The position numbers and the translations under genes were made by a program. Of a stretch of 64,000 nucleotides of DNA, positions 51,429-60,194 are shown piece by piece (position 1 is the stretch's first letter; each line of letters starts with the position of its first letter). The stretch comes from Ruminococcus sp. Lineage in GTDB: Bacteria > Bacillota > Clostridia > Oscillospirales > Ruminococcaceae. The DNA is taken from NCBI GenBank assembly GCA_021199375.1, contig JAJQIB010000009.1, positions 23,192-87,191 of the forward strand. Reading direction: 5' to 3'. A model generated the notes under the pieces. The model worked only from the letters and a program-made list of their open reading frames with translations. It ran no database searches and was not told the DNA's origin.

Positions 51429-52337
51429 CTAATTCGGCATATTTTCGTCCTCTTCATCATCATAATCCGTACTAGCATCATAATCATCATATGTGTCCAA
51501 AAAATTGTACCGTTTACCCTTGTAGCTATACTCTATCACAGTATTTAAATTTACATTGTAAACGCTTTTGAAAATATTGGTTTCAATGTAGGGATTTATC
51601 GTACGAAATTTAGCAATAAGCTCTTTTACCTCCTGGCGCTTTGACACCTCTCCCTTATTTTCTAAATTCTCATAGCTTTCAGTGAAACGACAAGCACAGC
51701 GGATAAAGTGAAGATCATTATGCGCCACCCAGCGCAGTATGTCTGCCTCCTTAACCATGTACATAGGACGTATAAGCTCCATCCCCTCAAAGTTTTTTGA
51801 GTGAAGCTTTGGCATCATTGTTTGAACCTGACCGCCATAGATCATTCCCATAAGTATGGTTTCTATTACATCATCATAATGATGTCCAAGTGCAATTTTA
51901 TTGCAGCCCAAGCTCTGAGCATAGCTATATAGATGTCCTCGGCGCATTCGTGCGCACATATAGCAGGGATTTTTTTCAAGCTTAACCACATAGTTAAAAA
52001 TATTCACATCAAAAATCCTTATCGGTATATCGAGAAGCTTAGCATTGTCAATAATCTTTTGTCGGTTTTCCTTGTTGTATCCCGGATCCATAACAATATA
52101 CTCTGCCTCAAACCTAGTCGGCGAATACATTTGAAGATGCTTGATAAGCACAGCCATTAGCATCGAATCCTTTCCGCCTGAAATACAGACGGCAATTTTA
52201 TCTCCATCGCTTATCATCTTATAGTTTTTTAATCCCATAATAAACTTATTCCAAATATCCTTGCGATATGTCGTAATAAGACTACGCTCCGCCTCCTGTG
52301 CGAGTGTTAGCTTTCTTGCCAATTTATTCATCTCCAT
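51429..52337 (-). CDS. TtcA-like tRNA-thiolation/PP-loop ATPase
   Basis: A 302-residue PP-loop ATPase similar to TtcA. The PP-loop is AVCISGGKDSMLMAVL; cysteines at CYMCARMRRGHLY and a later one in FIRCACRF fit the Fe-S cluster ligands of TtcA-type enzymes. TtcA makes 2-thiocytidine in tRNA; another thiolation target is possible. The frame is open to 52733, but everything upstream of 52337 lies before the promoter at 52357-52385. That leaves only about 13 untranslated bases before ATG 52337 and no normal ribosome binding site. The C-terminus is acidic and Tyr/Asp-rich. Confidence 0.85.
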   Translation of the reverse strand: MEMNKLARKLTLAQEAERSLITTYRKDIWNKFIMGLKNYKMISDGDKIAVCISGGKDSMLMAVLIKHLQMYSPTRFEAEYIVMDPGYNKENRQKIIDNAKLLDIPIRIFDVNIFNYVVKLEKNPCYMCARMRRGHLYSYAQSLGCNKIALGHHYDDVIETILMGMIYGGQVQTMMPKLHSKNFEGMELIRPMYMVKEADILRWVAHNDLHFIRCACRFTESYENLENKGEVSKRQEVKELIAKFRTINPYIETNIFKSVYNVNLNTVIEYSYKGKRYNFLDTYDDYDASTDYDDEEDENMPN

Positions 52338-52356
52338 ATTTAAACTTAATGCATTT

Positions 52357-52385
52357 ATTATATCATACCTTCTAGCCTTTGTCAA
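52357..52385 (-). promoter_or_regulatory. Promoter of the TtcA-like gene
   Basis: Perfect TTGACA-N17-TATAAT on the minus strand, abutting the terminator of the upstream gene. Confidence 0.85.
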
Positions 52386-52390
52386 ACGAA

Positions 52391-52419
52391 AAAGGACTGC
52401 AAGTAAAACGCAGTCCTTT
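52391..52419 (-). terminator. Terminator of the sugar-binding lipoprotein gene
   Basis: AAAGGACTGC and GCAGTCCTTT form the stem, followed by TTTTC on the minus strand, only a few bases before the next promoter. Confidence 0.88.
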
Positions 52420-52443
52420 TGTGATTTAACTAAAATCCTATGT

Positions 52444-53862
52444 TTATTCAGAAATGTATGATGCAACTGCCTCGTTAATTGACTTGAGCTCTGAGTCAAC
52501 AGTAGCTGAATAGGTCTCACGAAGCTCACTCCATGTGTACTGATGTCCGTCATCATCAGTCTTGTTAGTAAACTCATAAAGCTTTCTTGTGATGCAGTTT
52601 CCATCCTCATTAGCATTATCATCTGACAAGGTGCTTGAAATTCCGTAACCATAGTCAAATACCTGAGTATACTCACTTGAAGATGCATCAATATATACCT
52701 GATACATATCCTCAGTCCAGTTTGGATTTGCATTCAAGAACTTCTGCTTAGCATTTTCAATGTATTCCTCATCTGTAACTGCAATTCTGCAGCATTCATA
52801 CCAGCACTTAACAGCCTCACTCTTTTCGGAGCCCTTAACCCACATGTATGCTAGCATATCAGATGTCATGTACTTCTCATCGGTGTTAGGATCACTCGGT
52901 ACAGGAACTACTCTCCAGTCATCACCCTCAGAAGGACCGTTATTTCCGGTCATAGCCCAAGTACCCATACAATAGAACAGACAATCGCCATTCTTTAGTG
53001 CATTGTTTGCATTACCTGTCCACTCGGTATTTACATATCCCTTCTTACCGATATCATAGAGCATATTCTCAGCACGCTCAATATCAGGGTCTGTAAGATT
53101 AGATGCAAAGGTGTTAGTTTCCTGATCATAGGTAATCATTGTCTTACCGGTCTGCTGGATAATCTGAGTCTGGAACCAGCCATTGATACCATAGCGAATA
53201 TCCTCGCCCGTTGCATTTGAGCAGAAGGTATCCATCATATCAAGCCAAGCATCCCAGTCCCACTCACCGTTAAGATACAGCTCGTATGGATCGTCAAGAC
53301 CCTCACTTGAGATTATGTCATAGTCATACATAAAGAGAGTGCCTACAGTAAAGCTTATAGGAGCAACATAGTGTTCATCATTTAAAACGAACTGATCTGC
53401 CGCATCCTTGGTGTCTGCCCAAAGATCGCTGTCAAAGTCTACAATGCTGTCAACAGGCTGATACATATCCTTAACTACCTGACAGGGGAATGCAAGCCAC
53501 TCATACTTAAATATGTCTGGAACATTATTTTTAGACATGATAGCTGAAGCAAGCTTATCGAACTTTTCACTGTCGATTACCTGGCTAAACTCCATCGTAC
53601 CGCCCTTATTGTTAAAGAGCGTCATTTCTACCGACTTGTCCTCGCCCTCGCCGGGGTTAAGATCGTATGTACCCATCCAGAGCAGAGTGCTTTCTGCACC
53701 CTCCGGAATAGCCTCGATTTCATCGGTATCTTCTACAACAACGGTTTCAACCTGAGAAACCGTAGAATCACTGTCGCCGCTTGAAGTACAGCCTACTGTT
53801 GCACCTACTGAAAGAAGTGCTGTAAGAAATGCTGCCGCCTTCTTAATGGTTACCGTACGCAA
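52444..53862 (-). CDS. ABC-transporter solute-binding lipoprotein (sugar type)
   Basis: A 472-residue extracellular solute-binding protein, family 1 type. The signal peptide has the lipobox TVGC, then an acidic linker. The body shows the two-lobe binding protein layout with DDPYELYLNGEWDWDAWLD, FYCMGTWAMTGNNGPSEGDD and WRVVPVPSDPNTDEKYMTSD, typical of oligosaccharide binders. No permease or ATPase genes lie beside it, so it is an orphan or serves a transporter encoded elsewhere. A consensus promoter precedes it. Confidence 0.88.
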   Translation of the reverse strand: MRTVTIKKAAAFLTALLSVGATVGCTSSGDSDSTVSQVETVVVEDTDEIEAIPEGAESTLLWMGTYDLNPGEGEDKSVEMTLFNNKGGTMEFSQVIDSEKFDKLASAIMSKNNVPDIFKYEWLAFPCQVVKDMYQPVDSIVDFDSDLWADTKDAADQFVLNDEHYVAPISFTVGTLFMYDYDIISSEGLDDPYELYLNGEWDWDAWLDMMDTFCSNATGEDIRYGINGWFQTQIIQQTGKTMITYDQETNTFASNLTDPDIERAENMLYDIGKKGYVNTEWTGNANNALKNGDCLFYCMGTWAMTGNNGPSEGDDWRVVPVPSDPNTDEKYMTSDMLAYMWVKGSEKSEAVKCWYECCRIAVTDEEYIENAKQKFLNANPNWTEDMYQVYIDASSSEYTQVFDYGYGISSTLSDDNANEDGNCITRKLYEFTNKTDDDGHQYTWSELRETYSATVDSELKSINEAVASYISE

Positions 53863-53961
53863 TTAAATCATTCCTTTCGTGTAATTGCTGAAAATATTGT
53901 TTAGTTTGTGAAATATGTCAAAGAGTAATAAACACCATTTTGACACACCCTTATCTCTTAT

Positions 53962-53990
53962 ATTATAAATCAAATTGTAATCGTTGTCAA
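53962..53990 (-). promoter_or_regulatory. Promoter of the solute-binding lipoprotein gene
   Basis: TTGACA-N17-TATAAT on the minus strand, about 100 bases before the start codon. The rest of 53863-54172 holds only the palindrome at 54041. Confidence 0.85.
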
Positions 53991-54040
53991 TGTGCATAAA
54001 GCCCAAAATGAAAGGTGGTTTTTTATCTATTTCTACCAAA

Positions 54041-54052
54041 GAAAACGTTTTC
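54041..54052. promoter_or_regulatory. LacI/CcpA-type operator-like palindrome
   Basis: GAAAACGTTTTC is a 12-bp perfect palindrome with a central CG, close to the catabolite-responsive element consensus. It lies about 50 bases before the -35 of the solute-binding gene and about 120 bases before feoB. Confidence 0.5.
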
Positions 54053-54172
54053 GATCGACTCTATTAAGCTAACAAATCAAAATCCAGTTTCATATCTTTT
54101 TATTTCATATTTTCATGTATCCCGCATAGAATATAGTACAAGCTTAAAGCAATTATCGAAAGGAAGTATAGC

Positions 54173-56182
54173 ATGAAGAAAAGCAACGCAGGTCCGCTTG
54201 ACTCGGTGGCTTTGGTTGGAAATCCCAACTGTGGAAAGACTACTCTTTTTAATGCACTAACAGGAATGAACGGGTATGTGGGCAATCGTGCCGGAGTTAC
54301 GGTAGAGAAAAAATCTGCGTTGACACGTGATGGATGCTTCGAGCTTGTTGACCTTCCTGGAATATACTCGATTTCGCCCTACTCATTGGAGGAAATTACT
54401 GCACATGATTACCTTCTGCACGAGCGTCCAAGAGCAATAATCAACATAATTGACGGCACAAGCATCGAACGTGGTCTCTATCTTACCCTACAGCTAATAG
54501 AGCTTGAAATCCCCATGATAATTGTAATTAATATGATGGATGAAGTTAAGGCTCGTGGAGGAAGTATTGACACAATAAGGCTTTCACAAAGATTAGATTT
54601 GCCGGTAGCTGCCATATCAGCAAGAAACGGCGACAACATAGACAGTATTTTAAACGCTGTGAAAATCGTCCTAGAAAAAGGCTCGCCAAATCAAATAAGC
54701 CTTGAATCATCTATACAAAACACACTCAATAAAATCTACGCGCTTATCTATAACAGCAGGTGCGGACTCCCCTACAGCTTTTGCGCCTCAAAGCTGCTGG
54801 AAAAGGATAAGAAAATCATGGCTGACTTATGTCTTTCGGATGAGATCACACTTAAAGTAAATGAGGTGGTCAATAGCTTTGAACAAAAAACAGGTGACGG
54901 TGAAATGTGTCTTATTGATGCTCGCTATAGATATGTCGAACGACTTTGTAGAGATGCAGTACATAAAAGTGAAGGCATTCAAAAAAGCACATTAAGCGAA
55001 CAAATCGACAATATTGTGACAAATAAGTATCTTGCCCTTCCGATTCTTGCCGCAGCTATGGCTCTAATTTTTTTCCTGACCTTTGGAGCAATCGGCAGCC
55101 TTCTTTCAAACGCTCTTGAAAGCTTTATTTTTGGATTTTTCTCAGACAGGTTAAGGCTGTGTCTTGATTGGTTTGCTGTGCCTAAATGGTTAGAATCGCT
55201 TGTGCTAGACGGCATTTTAAGCGGAATTGGTGCCGTTATAAGCTTTCTGCCACAGATTGCTATATTATTTCTATGTCTGTCGCTTCTTGAAGATTTGGGC
55301 TACATGGCAAGAGCCGCCTTTATAACAGATAAATTTTTACAAAGGCTCGGACTATCTGGCAAATGCTTTATTCCAATGATAATGGGATTAGGCTGCAGCA
55401 CTCCCGCAATTATGGCTACACGAACACAAGAAAATATTTGTCAGCGTAAAGAGTGCGCTCTTTTAATTCCTTTTGTTTCCTGCAGTGCAAAGCTTCCAAT
55501 TTACTCGCTGTTTGCCAAAGCCTTCTTTCCAAAACATCAAGCACTCGTAATTTTATCAATGTACGCAATAGGATTTGCACTTGCAATTGTTATAGGTCTT
55601 GCCCTCAAAAAAACGGTATTTGCTCAAAGCAATGCCGCCTTTATCATGGAGCTTCCCGCCTATCGTCTACCGAAAATCTCATCAGTGCTTAAAAGTACCC
55701 TTGATAGATGTAGAGGATTTATTGTAAAAGCAGGAACGCTCATATTTTTGATGTCAATTGTTATCTGGTTTTTACGCTCGTTTACTCCTTCGCTATCTAT
55801 TGCCACAGCACCGAATGAAAGCATTTTTTCTCTTTTAGGTACAGCCCTTGCTCCGCTGTTTACCCCTCTTGGCTTTGGCGACTCAAAATCGAGCATAGCC
55901 TTACTCTCAGGACTTGTAGCCAAGGAGGCTGTAGTTTCAACGATGTCGGTGCTTTATGGAGCCTCAAATGCAGCGCTCTCAGGAGCAATTGTCAGCAGCT
56001 ACACTCCGCTGTCAGCATACTGCTTTATGCTTTTTTGCCTGCTCTATTCGCCGTGCATCTCAGCACTTGCAACAATAAGAAAGGAGCTGGGCTTGAGGTG
56101 GTCATTAGCAAGTGCCGTCCTGTCATTTAGCACAGCATACCTTGTTACGTTTGCTGTATACCAAATAGGATCGTTGCTGTGA
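54173..56182 (+). CDS. feoB: Ferrous iron transporter FeoB
   Basis: A 669-residue FeoB. The N-terminal G domain has G1 GNPNCGKTT, G3 DLPGIYS and G4 NMMDE; a helical GDI region and about eight membrane helices with Gate motifs (FIPMIMGLGCSTPAIMATRT, LLIPFVSCSAKLPIYSLFA) follow. It imports Fe2+. No feoA or feoC is adjacent. ATG 54173 follows AAGGAAG. Confidence 0.94.
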   Translation: MKKSNAGPLDSVALVGNPNCGKTTLFNALTGMNGYVGNRAGVTVEKKSALTRDGCFELVDLPGIYSISPYSLEEITAHDYLLHERPRAIINIIDGTSIERGLYLTLQLIELEIPMIIVINMMDEVKARGGSIDTIRLSQRLDLPVAAISARNGDNIDSILNAVKIVLEKGSPNQISLESSIQNTLNKIYALIYNSRCGLPYSFCASKLLEKDKKIMADLCLSDEITLKVNEVVNSFEQKTGDGEMCLIDARYRYVERLCRDAVHKSEGIQKSTLSEQIDNIVTNKYLALPILAAAMALIFFLTFGAIGSLLSNALESFIFGFFSDRLRLCLDWFAVPKWLESLVLDGILSGIGAVISFLPQIAILFLCLSLLEDLGYMARAAFITDKFLQRLGLSGKCFIPMIMGLGCSTPAIMATRTQENICQRKECALLIPFVSCSAKLPIYSLFAKAFFPKHQALVILSMYAIGFALAIVIGLALKKTVFAQSNAAFIMELPAYRLPKISSVLKSTLDRCRGFIVKAGTLIFLMSIVIWFLRSFTPSLSIATAPNESIFSLLGTALAPLFTPLGFGDSKSSIALLSGLVAKEAVVSTMSVLYGASNAALSGAIVSSYTPLSAYCFMLFCLLYSPCISALATIRKELGLRWSLASAVLSFSTAYLVTFAVYQIGSLL

Positions 56183-56207
56183 TTCTGCACAAAGGATAAA
56201 AATAAAC

Positions 56208-56257
56208 CCGAAGGCAAGCCTATTATCGCTTCTTGCCTTCGGATGTTTAGTTTTTTT
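56208..56257 (+). terminator. Terminator after feoB
   Basis: CCGAAGGCAAG and CTTGCCTTCGG form an 11-bp stem, with seven T at 56251-56257. Confidence 0.85.
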
Positions 56258-56275
56258 AAAAACTACTACTTTCTT

Positions 56276-57709
56276 TTATGCAGTCACGGGTGCTGAGGCT
56301 TCATTAAGCTGCTTTTGCCCCGCATCAAGCTGACGATAGGTTCTTACAATTACAACTATTGCAATTATAAACGTCATAATATCTGCTACAGGGAATGAGT
56401 ACAAAAGACCGTCAAGTCCAAAAATTGCAGGTAAAAGAATAGCAAATCCGACTCCAAAAACCACCTCTCTTAAAAGCGAAATGAGTGAGGATGCTACAGC
56501 CTTGCCGAGCGATTGCAGGAATATAAACGTACCCTTGTTGACAGTGGCAAGAATCATCATACATAGATAGGTTCTAAAGCACTTAACTGCGAAATCGGTG
56601 TAATATGCGCTCTCATTGCTCGCTCCGAAAAGTCCGATAAGCTGACGAGGGAAGAACTCTACTATGATAAGAGCCACCGCTCCGATTGCTGCTTCAATTA
56701 AAAGAAGACGGGTGAAAATGCTTTTTACACGCTTATACTTTTTTGCACCAATATTAAAGCTTACAATCGGGATACAGCCTGCCGCCAAACCTACTGAAAT
56801 TGAAATTACAATCTGGAAAAATTTCATGACAATACCTAACACTGCAAGCGGAATTTGTGCGTACTGCTCCTGTGAGAAAATCTCGTCCATTGCTCCATAT
56901 TTTGTACACATATTTTGCACCGCCGCCATAGAAATGACCAGTGAAATCTGTGCTAAAAAGCTTGTTATTCCAAGTGGGATAAACTTTTTCATAAGCTTTC
57001 CCCAAAATCCAAAGCTCTCGCGGCTAAGCTTTATCGCCTTCATATGTGTAAGATACCAAATCGACAAGCCAGCGGTAAGCACCTGTCCGAGTACTGTAGC
57101 AACTGCCGCACCCATCATGCCCCATTTAAAAACATAGATGAATATCGGGTCAAGAATAATGTTTACCACCGCTCCGCTAGTTGTCGCTACCATTGCAAAC
57201 TTTGGACTGCCGTCAGAGCGAATGATGGGATTTATTGCCTGCCCAAAAATATAAAACGGAACACCTAACGTGATGTAGAAAAAATACTCCTTAGCACATT
57301 CATAAGTGCCATCATTTACTTTGCCTCCAAATGCTGTAAGAATAGCTTCTGAAAAGATTAGATATATTGCCATTAGAACTATGCCTGAAATTATGCAAAG
57401 AAGTATCGCATTACCCACACTCTTGTGAGCTTCATCTTTTTTACCTGCACCGAGGCATAAGCTTACAAACGCACAGCAACCATCACCTATCATAACAGCA
57501 ATCGCCAAGGCAGCTACAGTAAGCGGGAAAACCACCGTGTTAGCGGCATTTCCATACGAGCCAAGATAGTCGGCATTAGCTATAAAAATCTGGTCGCAAA
57601 TGTTGTAAAGAGCCGCTACCACAAGCGAGATTATGCAAGGAATTGCATACCTTTGCATAAGCTTACCGATTTTTTCGGTTTCTAAAAATGCGTTTGATTT
57701 TTCTTCCAT
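56276..57709 (-). CDS. MATE-family efflux transporter
   Basis: A 477-residue membrane protein with about 12 helices. It has the MATE layout with two related halves; early segments read IGKLMQRYAIPCIISLVVAA, NICDQIFIANADYLGSYGNA and LCLGAGKKDEAHKSVGNAIL. It probably expels cationic compounds or drugs using sodium or protons. ATG 57709 follows AGGAGGAAT; the frame is open upstream to 57817 but that part has no start signal. A leader of about 160 bases with a terminator-like hairpin precedes it. Confidence 0.9.
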   Translation of the reverse strand: MEEKSNAFLETEKIGKLMQRYAIPCIISLVVAALYNICDQIFIANADYLGSYGNAANTVVFPLTVAALAIAVMIGDGCCAFVSLCLGAGKKDEAHKSVGNAILLCIISGIVLMAIYLIFSEAILTAFGGKVNDGTYECAKEYFFYITLGVPFYIFGQAINPIIRSDGSPKFAMVATTSGAVVNIILDPIFIYVFKWGMMGAAVATVLGQVLTAGLSIWYLTHMKAIKLSRESFGFWGKLMKKFIPLGITSFLAQISLVISMAAVQNMCTKYGAMDEIFSQEQYAQIPLAVLGIVMKFFQIVISISVGLAAGCIPIVSFNIGAKKYKRVKSIFTRLLLIEAAIGAVALIIVEFFPRQLIGLFGASNESAYYTDFAVKCFRTYLCMMILATVNKGTFIFLQSLGKAVASSLISLLREVVFGVGFAILLPAIFGLDGLLYSFPVADIMTFIIAIVVIVRTYRQLDAGQKQLNEASAPVTA

Positions 57710-57871
57710 GAAAATTCCTCCTATTAAAAAGAAAAAGTGCATGACAACAGCTGGATTTACGCTTTCGCCACACACTTTTAGTTGCCTGTGCCAAAAGCAC
57801 AGACCAATATTTTTCACACAAAAAACAGCGCAAACCTACAATCGGGTTTACGCTGTTATGCTACTCATTGT
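57710..57871 (-). promoter_or_regulatory. Leader of the MATE gene with early terminator, possible attenuator
   Basis: A hairpin (57824-57857, AACAGCG...CGCTGTT) followed by TTTTTT on the minus strand lies only about 15 bases after the predicted transcript start. The 3' arm GGTTTGCGC could also pair with a downstream word GCGTAAATCC (57753-57762 on the other strand), a near copy of the 5' arm. A second stem CTGTGC/GCACAG lies between. No known riboswitch class was recognised. Confidence 0.45.
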
Positions 57872-57877
57872 GAATAT

Positions 57878-57906
57878 ATTTTAACACTAAGCCTTCAAAA
57901 AATCAA
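57878..57906 (-). promoter_or_regulatory. Promoter of the MATE gene
   Basis: TTGATT-N17-TAAAAT on the minus strand. The remaining part of the gap, 57907-58154, is AT-rich with no supported gene. Confidence 0.6.
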
Positions 57907-58154
57907 CACACACTTTTTTGAATTTTTTTGAACATTTTTTAAAAGCAGAGCATTAGGAAACGTTTACAGCAATATCATCATATTTTTAAAGATGTTTTTG
58001 TTTAGACTGCACAATTTTTCTTACCAAGTTGTAACGTTTTCACAAATTTTGTATACTTTTCACCGTTTCGTCTTGCATTTTCACATAATATATGATATAA
58101 TTTAAAATGAGTGGGGACTAAAATTTTGAATTCTCAAGGGGAGGTTGTTCCGCT

Positions 58155-60032
58155 TTGGATAGCAATATCATAGGTGTATTTTTGCCAAACATCCATAAAA
58201 CCGGCAGACATGAATATATAGATGAGCTCAGTCGTATGGCAAGACTTGAGGGATACAGAGTTATGTGCTTTTCATCATACACAGACCTATTCAAAAAGGA
58301 TTCCTTTGACAGTGGCGAAAAAAGTATTTACAGCCTTGCAAAAAACGTCAAGCTTGCCGGAATGATTGTTTATGCAGAGCTTATTAAAGACGATCAGGTG
58401 AACGAAATGCTCATATCCTATGGATTAGAGCTTGGCATTCCTGTCTTTACTATTGAAAAGAAGTACGATGGTACTTTCTTTTTAGAATACGACTACGAGG
58501 GCGCAATCGAAGACATTGTATCTCACCTTGTAGAAATGCATAGTGCTAAAAACATATGCTTTGTGAGTGGAATGGAAAACAATTCGTTTTCTAAAGCCAG
58601 AGAGGATGCATATCAACGTGCACTAGAAGCTCATGGAATCGAGTTTGATCAAAGCAAAATATATTACGGCGGATTTTGGGAAGAGCCTGCAATTTTGGCG
58701 GCTAATGAAATTATTAACTCATCTGATGAGTTGCCGGATGCTATTGTTTGTGCAAACGACATAATGGCAATTGCAATCTGCGGATTTTTAGAGCAGAACG
58801 GCATCAACGTTCCAAGCGACATTATCGTCACAGGTGTTGACGGAATTGAGCGTGCCGAAAACAATTACCCGACAATCACAACAGCTAAATGTGATTACAA
58901 AAGCTCATGCCGATACATTCTTGATATAATCGAAAGCTATGGCAAAGGCATGAAAATAAAGCCTCATCGTGAGCAATTTTCACTAAATCTTTCATTAGCG
59001 CAGTCCTGTGGATGTCATAATGCCACCTCATATCACGCAGCGGGAATAAATTCAAAGCTTCATAATACCATACGCTCAAGAGAAATGTTTGGGCTTGAGA
59101 TGGATCACATGACGCTGCTTTACAACGATGGCCGAGGACTTAAGGAAACACTCATAGCGCTTGAGCGAAACATCAAAACGGTGCTTTACAGAGGAATTGA
59201 AATCTATATAGATCCCTCATACTTTGATTCTTCGGATGAGAATCTGCCTTCAAAGATTTTGGCTGCCAATCTTACTCACGGAGTTTTTGAATACTCGGTG
59301 CCGTTTACACCAACTCCTCAGGATGTGATTTGTTCACAGAATTTGCTTGAAGCGGCGGATACCGTAATCTGTGTACCAATTCACTGTATGGATAAGGTCT
59401 ACGGATATGCGGCGGCAGGCTATACCTGTGCAAACACAGAAGACGGCGAAAGACTTTACGATTTTATCACGCATCTTGACATACTCTTTTCAAGCATCGA
59501 GAACTTTGAAAAGCTAAATAAAATGGTAGCCACGCTAAATGATATGTATATAAGAGATCCTCTTACAAACCTTCTTAACAGGCGAGGCTTTTACCGTGAA
59601 ATAGATAACATAATAGTCAAAGCAAACGAATGCGGCAAATCTATTTTGATTATTTCTGCAGATCTTGATGGGCTAAAGCACATAAATGACACATACGGTC
59701 ACTCTGAAGGTGATTTTGCTATAGTCATGCTAGCAAATATCTTCTCATCCCTAATCACTGATGAGATTGGAATTTGCGCACGCTTTGGCGGAGATGAATA
59801 TATGGTAGCGGTTGTTTCAGAGGAGGATCCCACAGATACCGAAAAGAAAATACTTAAAATGGTAAAGGACGCAAGCAAAACGGTCAATAAACCATATTCA
59901 ATAAATGCAAGTATAGGAATTGAGAAGGTAAGCGGAGATGAAGCGATAGCATCACTTGCAGATATAATTAAACGAGCTGATAACAAGATGCTAAAGCGCA
60001 AAAAGGGCAGCAAATTTTCAAGAAAGCAGTGA
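58155..60032 (+). CDS. LacI-type sensor fused to GGDEF (diguanylate cyclase), second copy
   Basis: A 625-residue cytoplasmic protein, paralogue of the one at 28076. Residues about 3-285 are the ligand-binding half of LacI-type regulators (IGVFLPNIHKTGRHEYIDEL, AKNICFVSGMENNSF, DAIVCANDIMAIAICGFLEQ, IIVTGVDGIERAENNYPTI) without the DNA-binding helix. A middle segment (about 290-455) follows, then GGDEF with DPLTNLLNRRGF and ARFGGDEYMVAV (motif GGDEY, no RxxD site). It starts at TTG 58155 after GGGGAGG. Ligand control of cyclic-di-GMP synthesis is the inferred role. Confidence 0.85.
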   Translation: MDSNIIGVFLPNIHKTGRHEYIDELSRMARLEGYRVMCFSSYTDLFKKDSFDSGEKSIYSLAKNVKLAGMIVYAELIKDDQVNEMLISYGLELGIPVFTIEKKYDGTFFLEYDYEGAIEDIVSHLVEMHSAKNICFVSGMENNSFSKAREDAYQRALEAHGIEFDQSKIYYGGFWEEPAILAANEIINSSDELPDAIVCANDIMAIAICGFLEQNGINVPSDIIVTGVDGIERAENNYPTITTAKCDYKSSCRYILDIIESYGKGMKIKPHREQFSLNLSLAQSCGCHNATSYHAAGINSKLHNTIRSREMFGLEMDHMTLLYNDGRGLKETLIALERNIKTVLYRGIEIYIDPSYFDSSDENLPSKILAANLTHGVFEYSVPFTPTPQDVICSQNLLEAADTVICVPIHCMDKVYGYAAAGYTCANTEDGERLYDFITHLDILFSSIENFEKLNKMVATLNDMYIRDPLTNLLNRRGFYREIDNIIVKANECGKSILIISADLDGLKHINDTYGHSEGDFAIVMLANIFSSLITDEIGICARFGGDEYMVAVVSEEDPTDTEKKILKMVKDASKTVNKPYSINASIGIEKVSGDEAIASLADIIKRADNKMLKRKKGSKFSRKQ

Positions 60033-60055
60033 CAAATACTACAAATCACAATTAA

Positions 60056-60097
60056 CCGAGAATCTTCCTTAAAACAGAGGATTCTCGGCATATTTTT
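60056..60097 (+). terminator. Terminator after the sensor-GGDEF gene
   Basis: CCGAGAATC and GATTCTCGG pair, with TTTTTT at the end. Confidence 0.85.
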
Positions 60098-60129
60098 TAC
60101 ACATATCAAATAAAAGTTGATAAAAAGAC

Positions 60130-60158
60130 TTTACAAAATGATAAAAATATGTTATAAT
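60130..60158 (+). promoter_or_regulatory. prmA promoter
   Basis: TTTACA-N17-TATAAT. Confidence 0.8.
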
Positions 60159-60194
60159 AGATAAAGGAAATATAGAAGCAAGGAATGGATTTAA

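Noticed and set aside
52338..52733. About 130 extra N-terminal residues of the TtcA-like frame
   Set aside because: They overlap the terminator, the promoter and the antisense part of the sugar-binding gene; the PP-loop protein starts after them.
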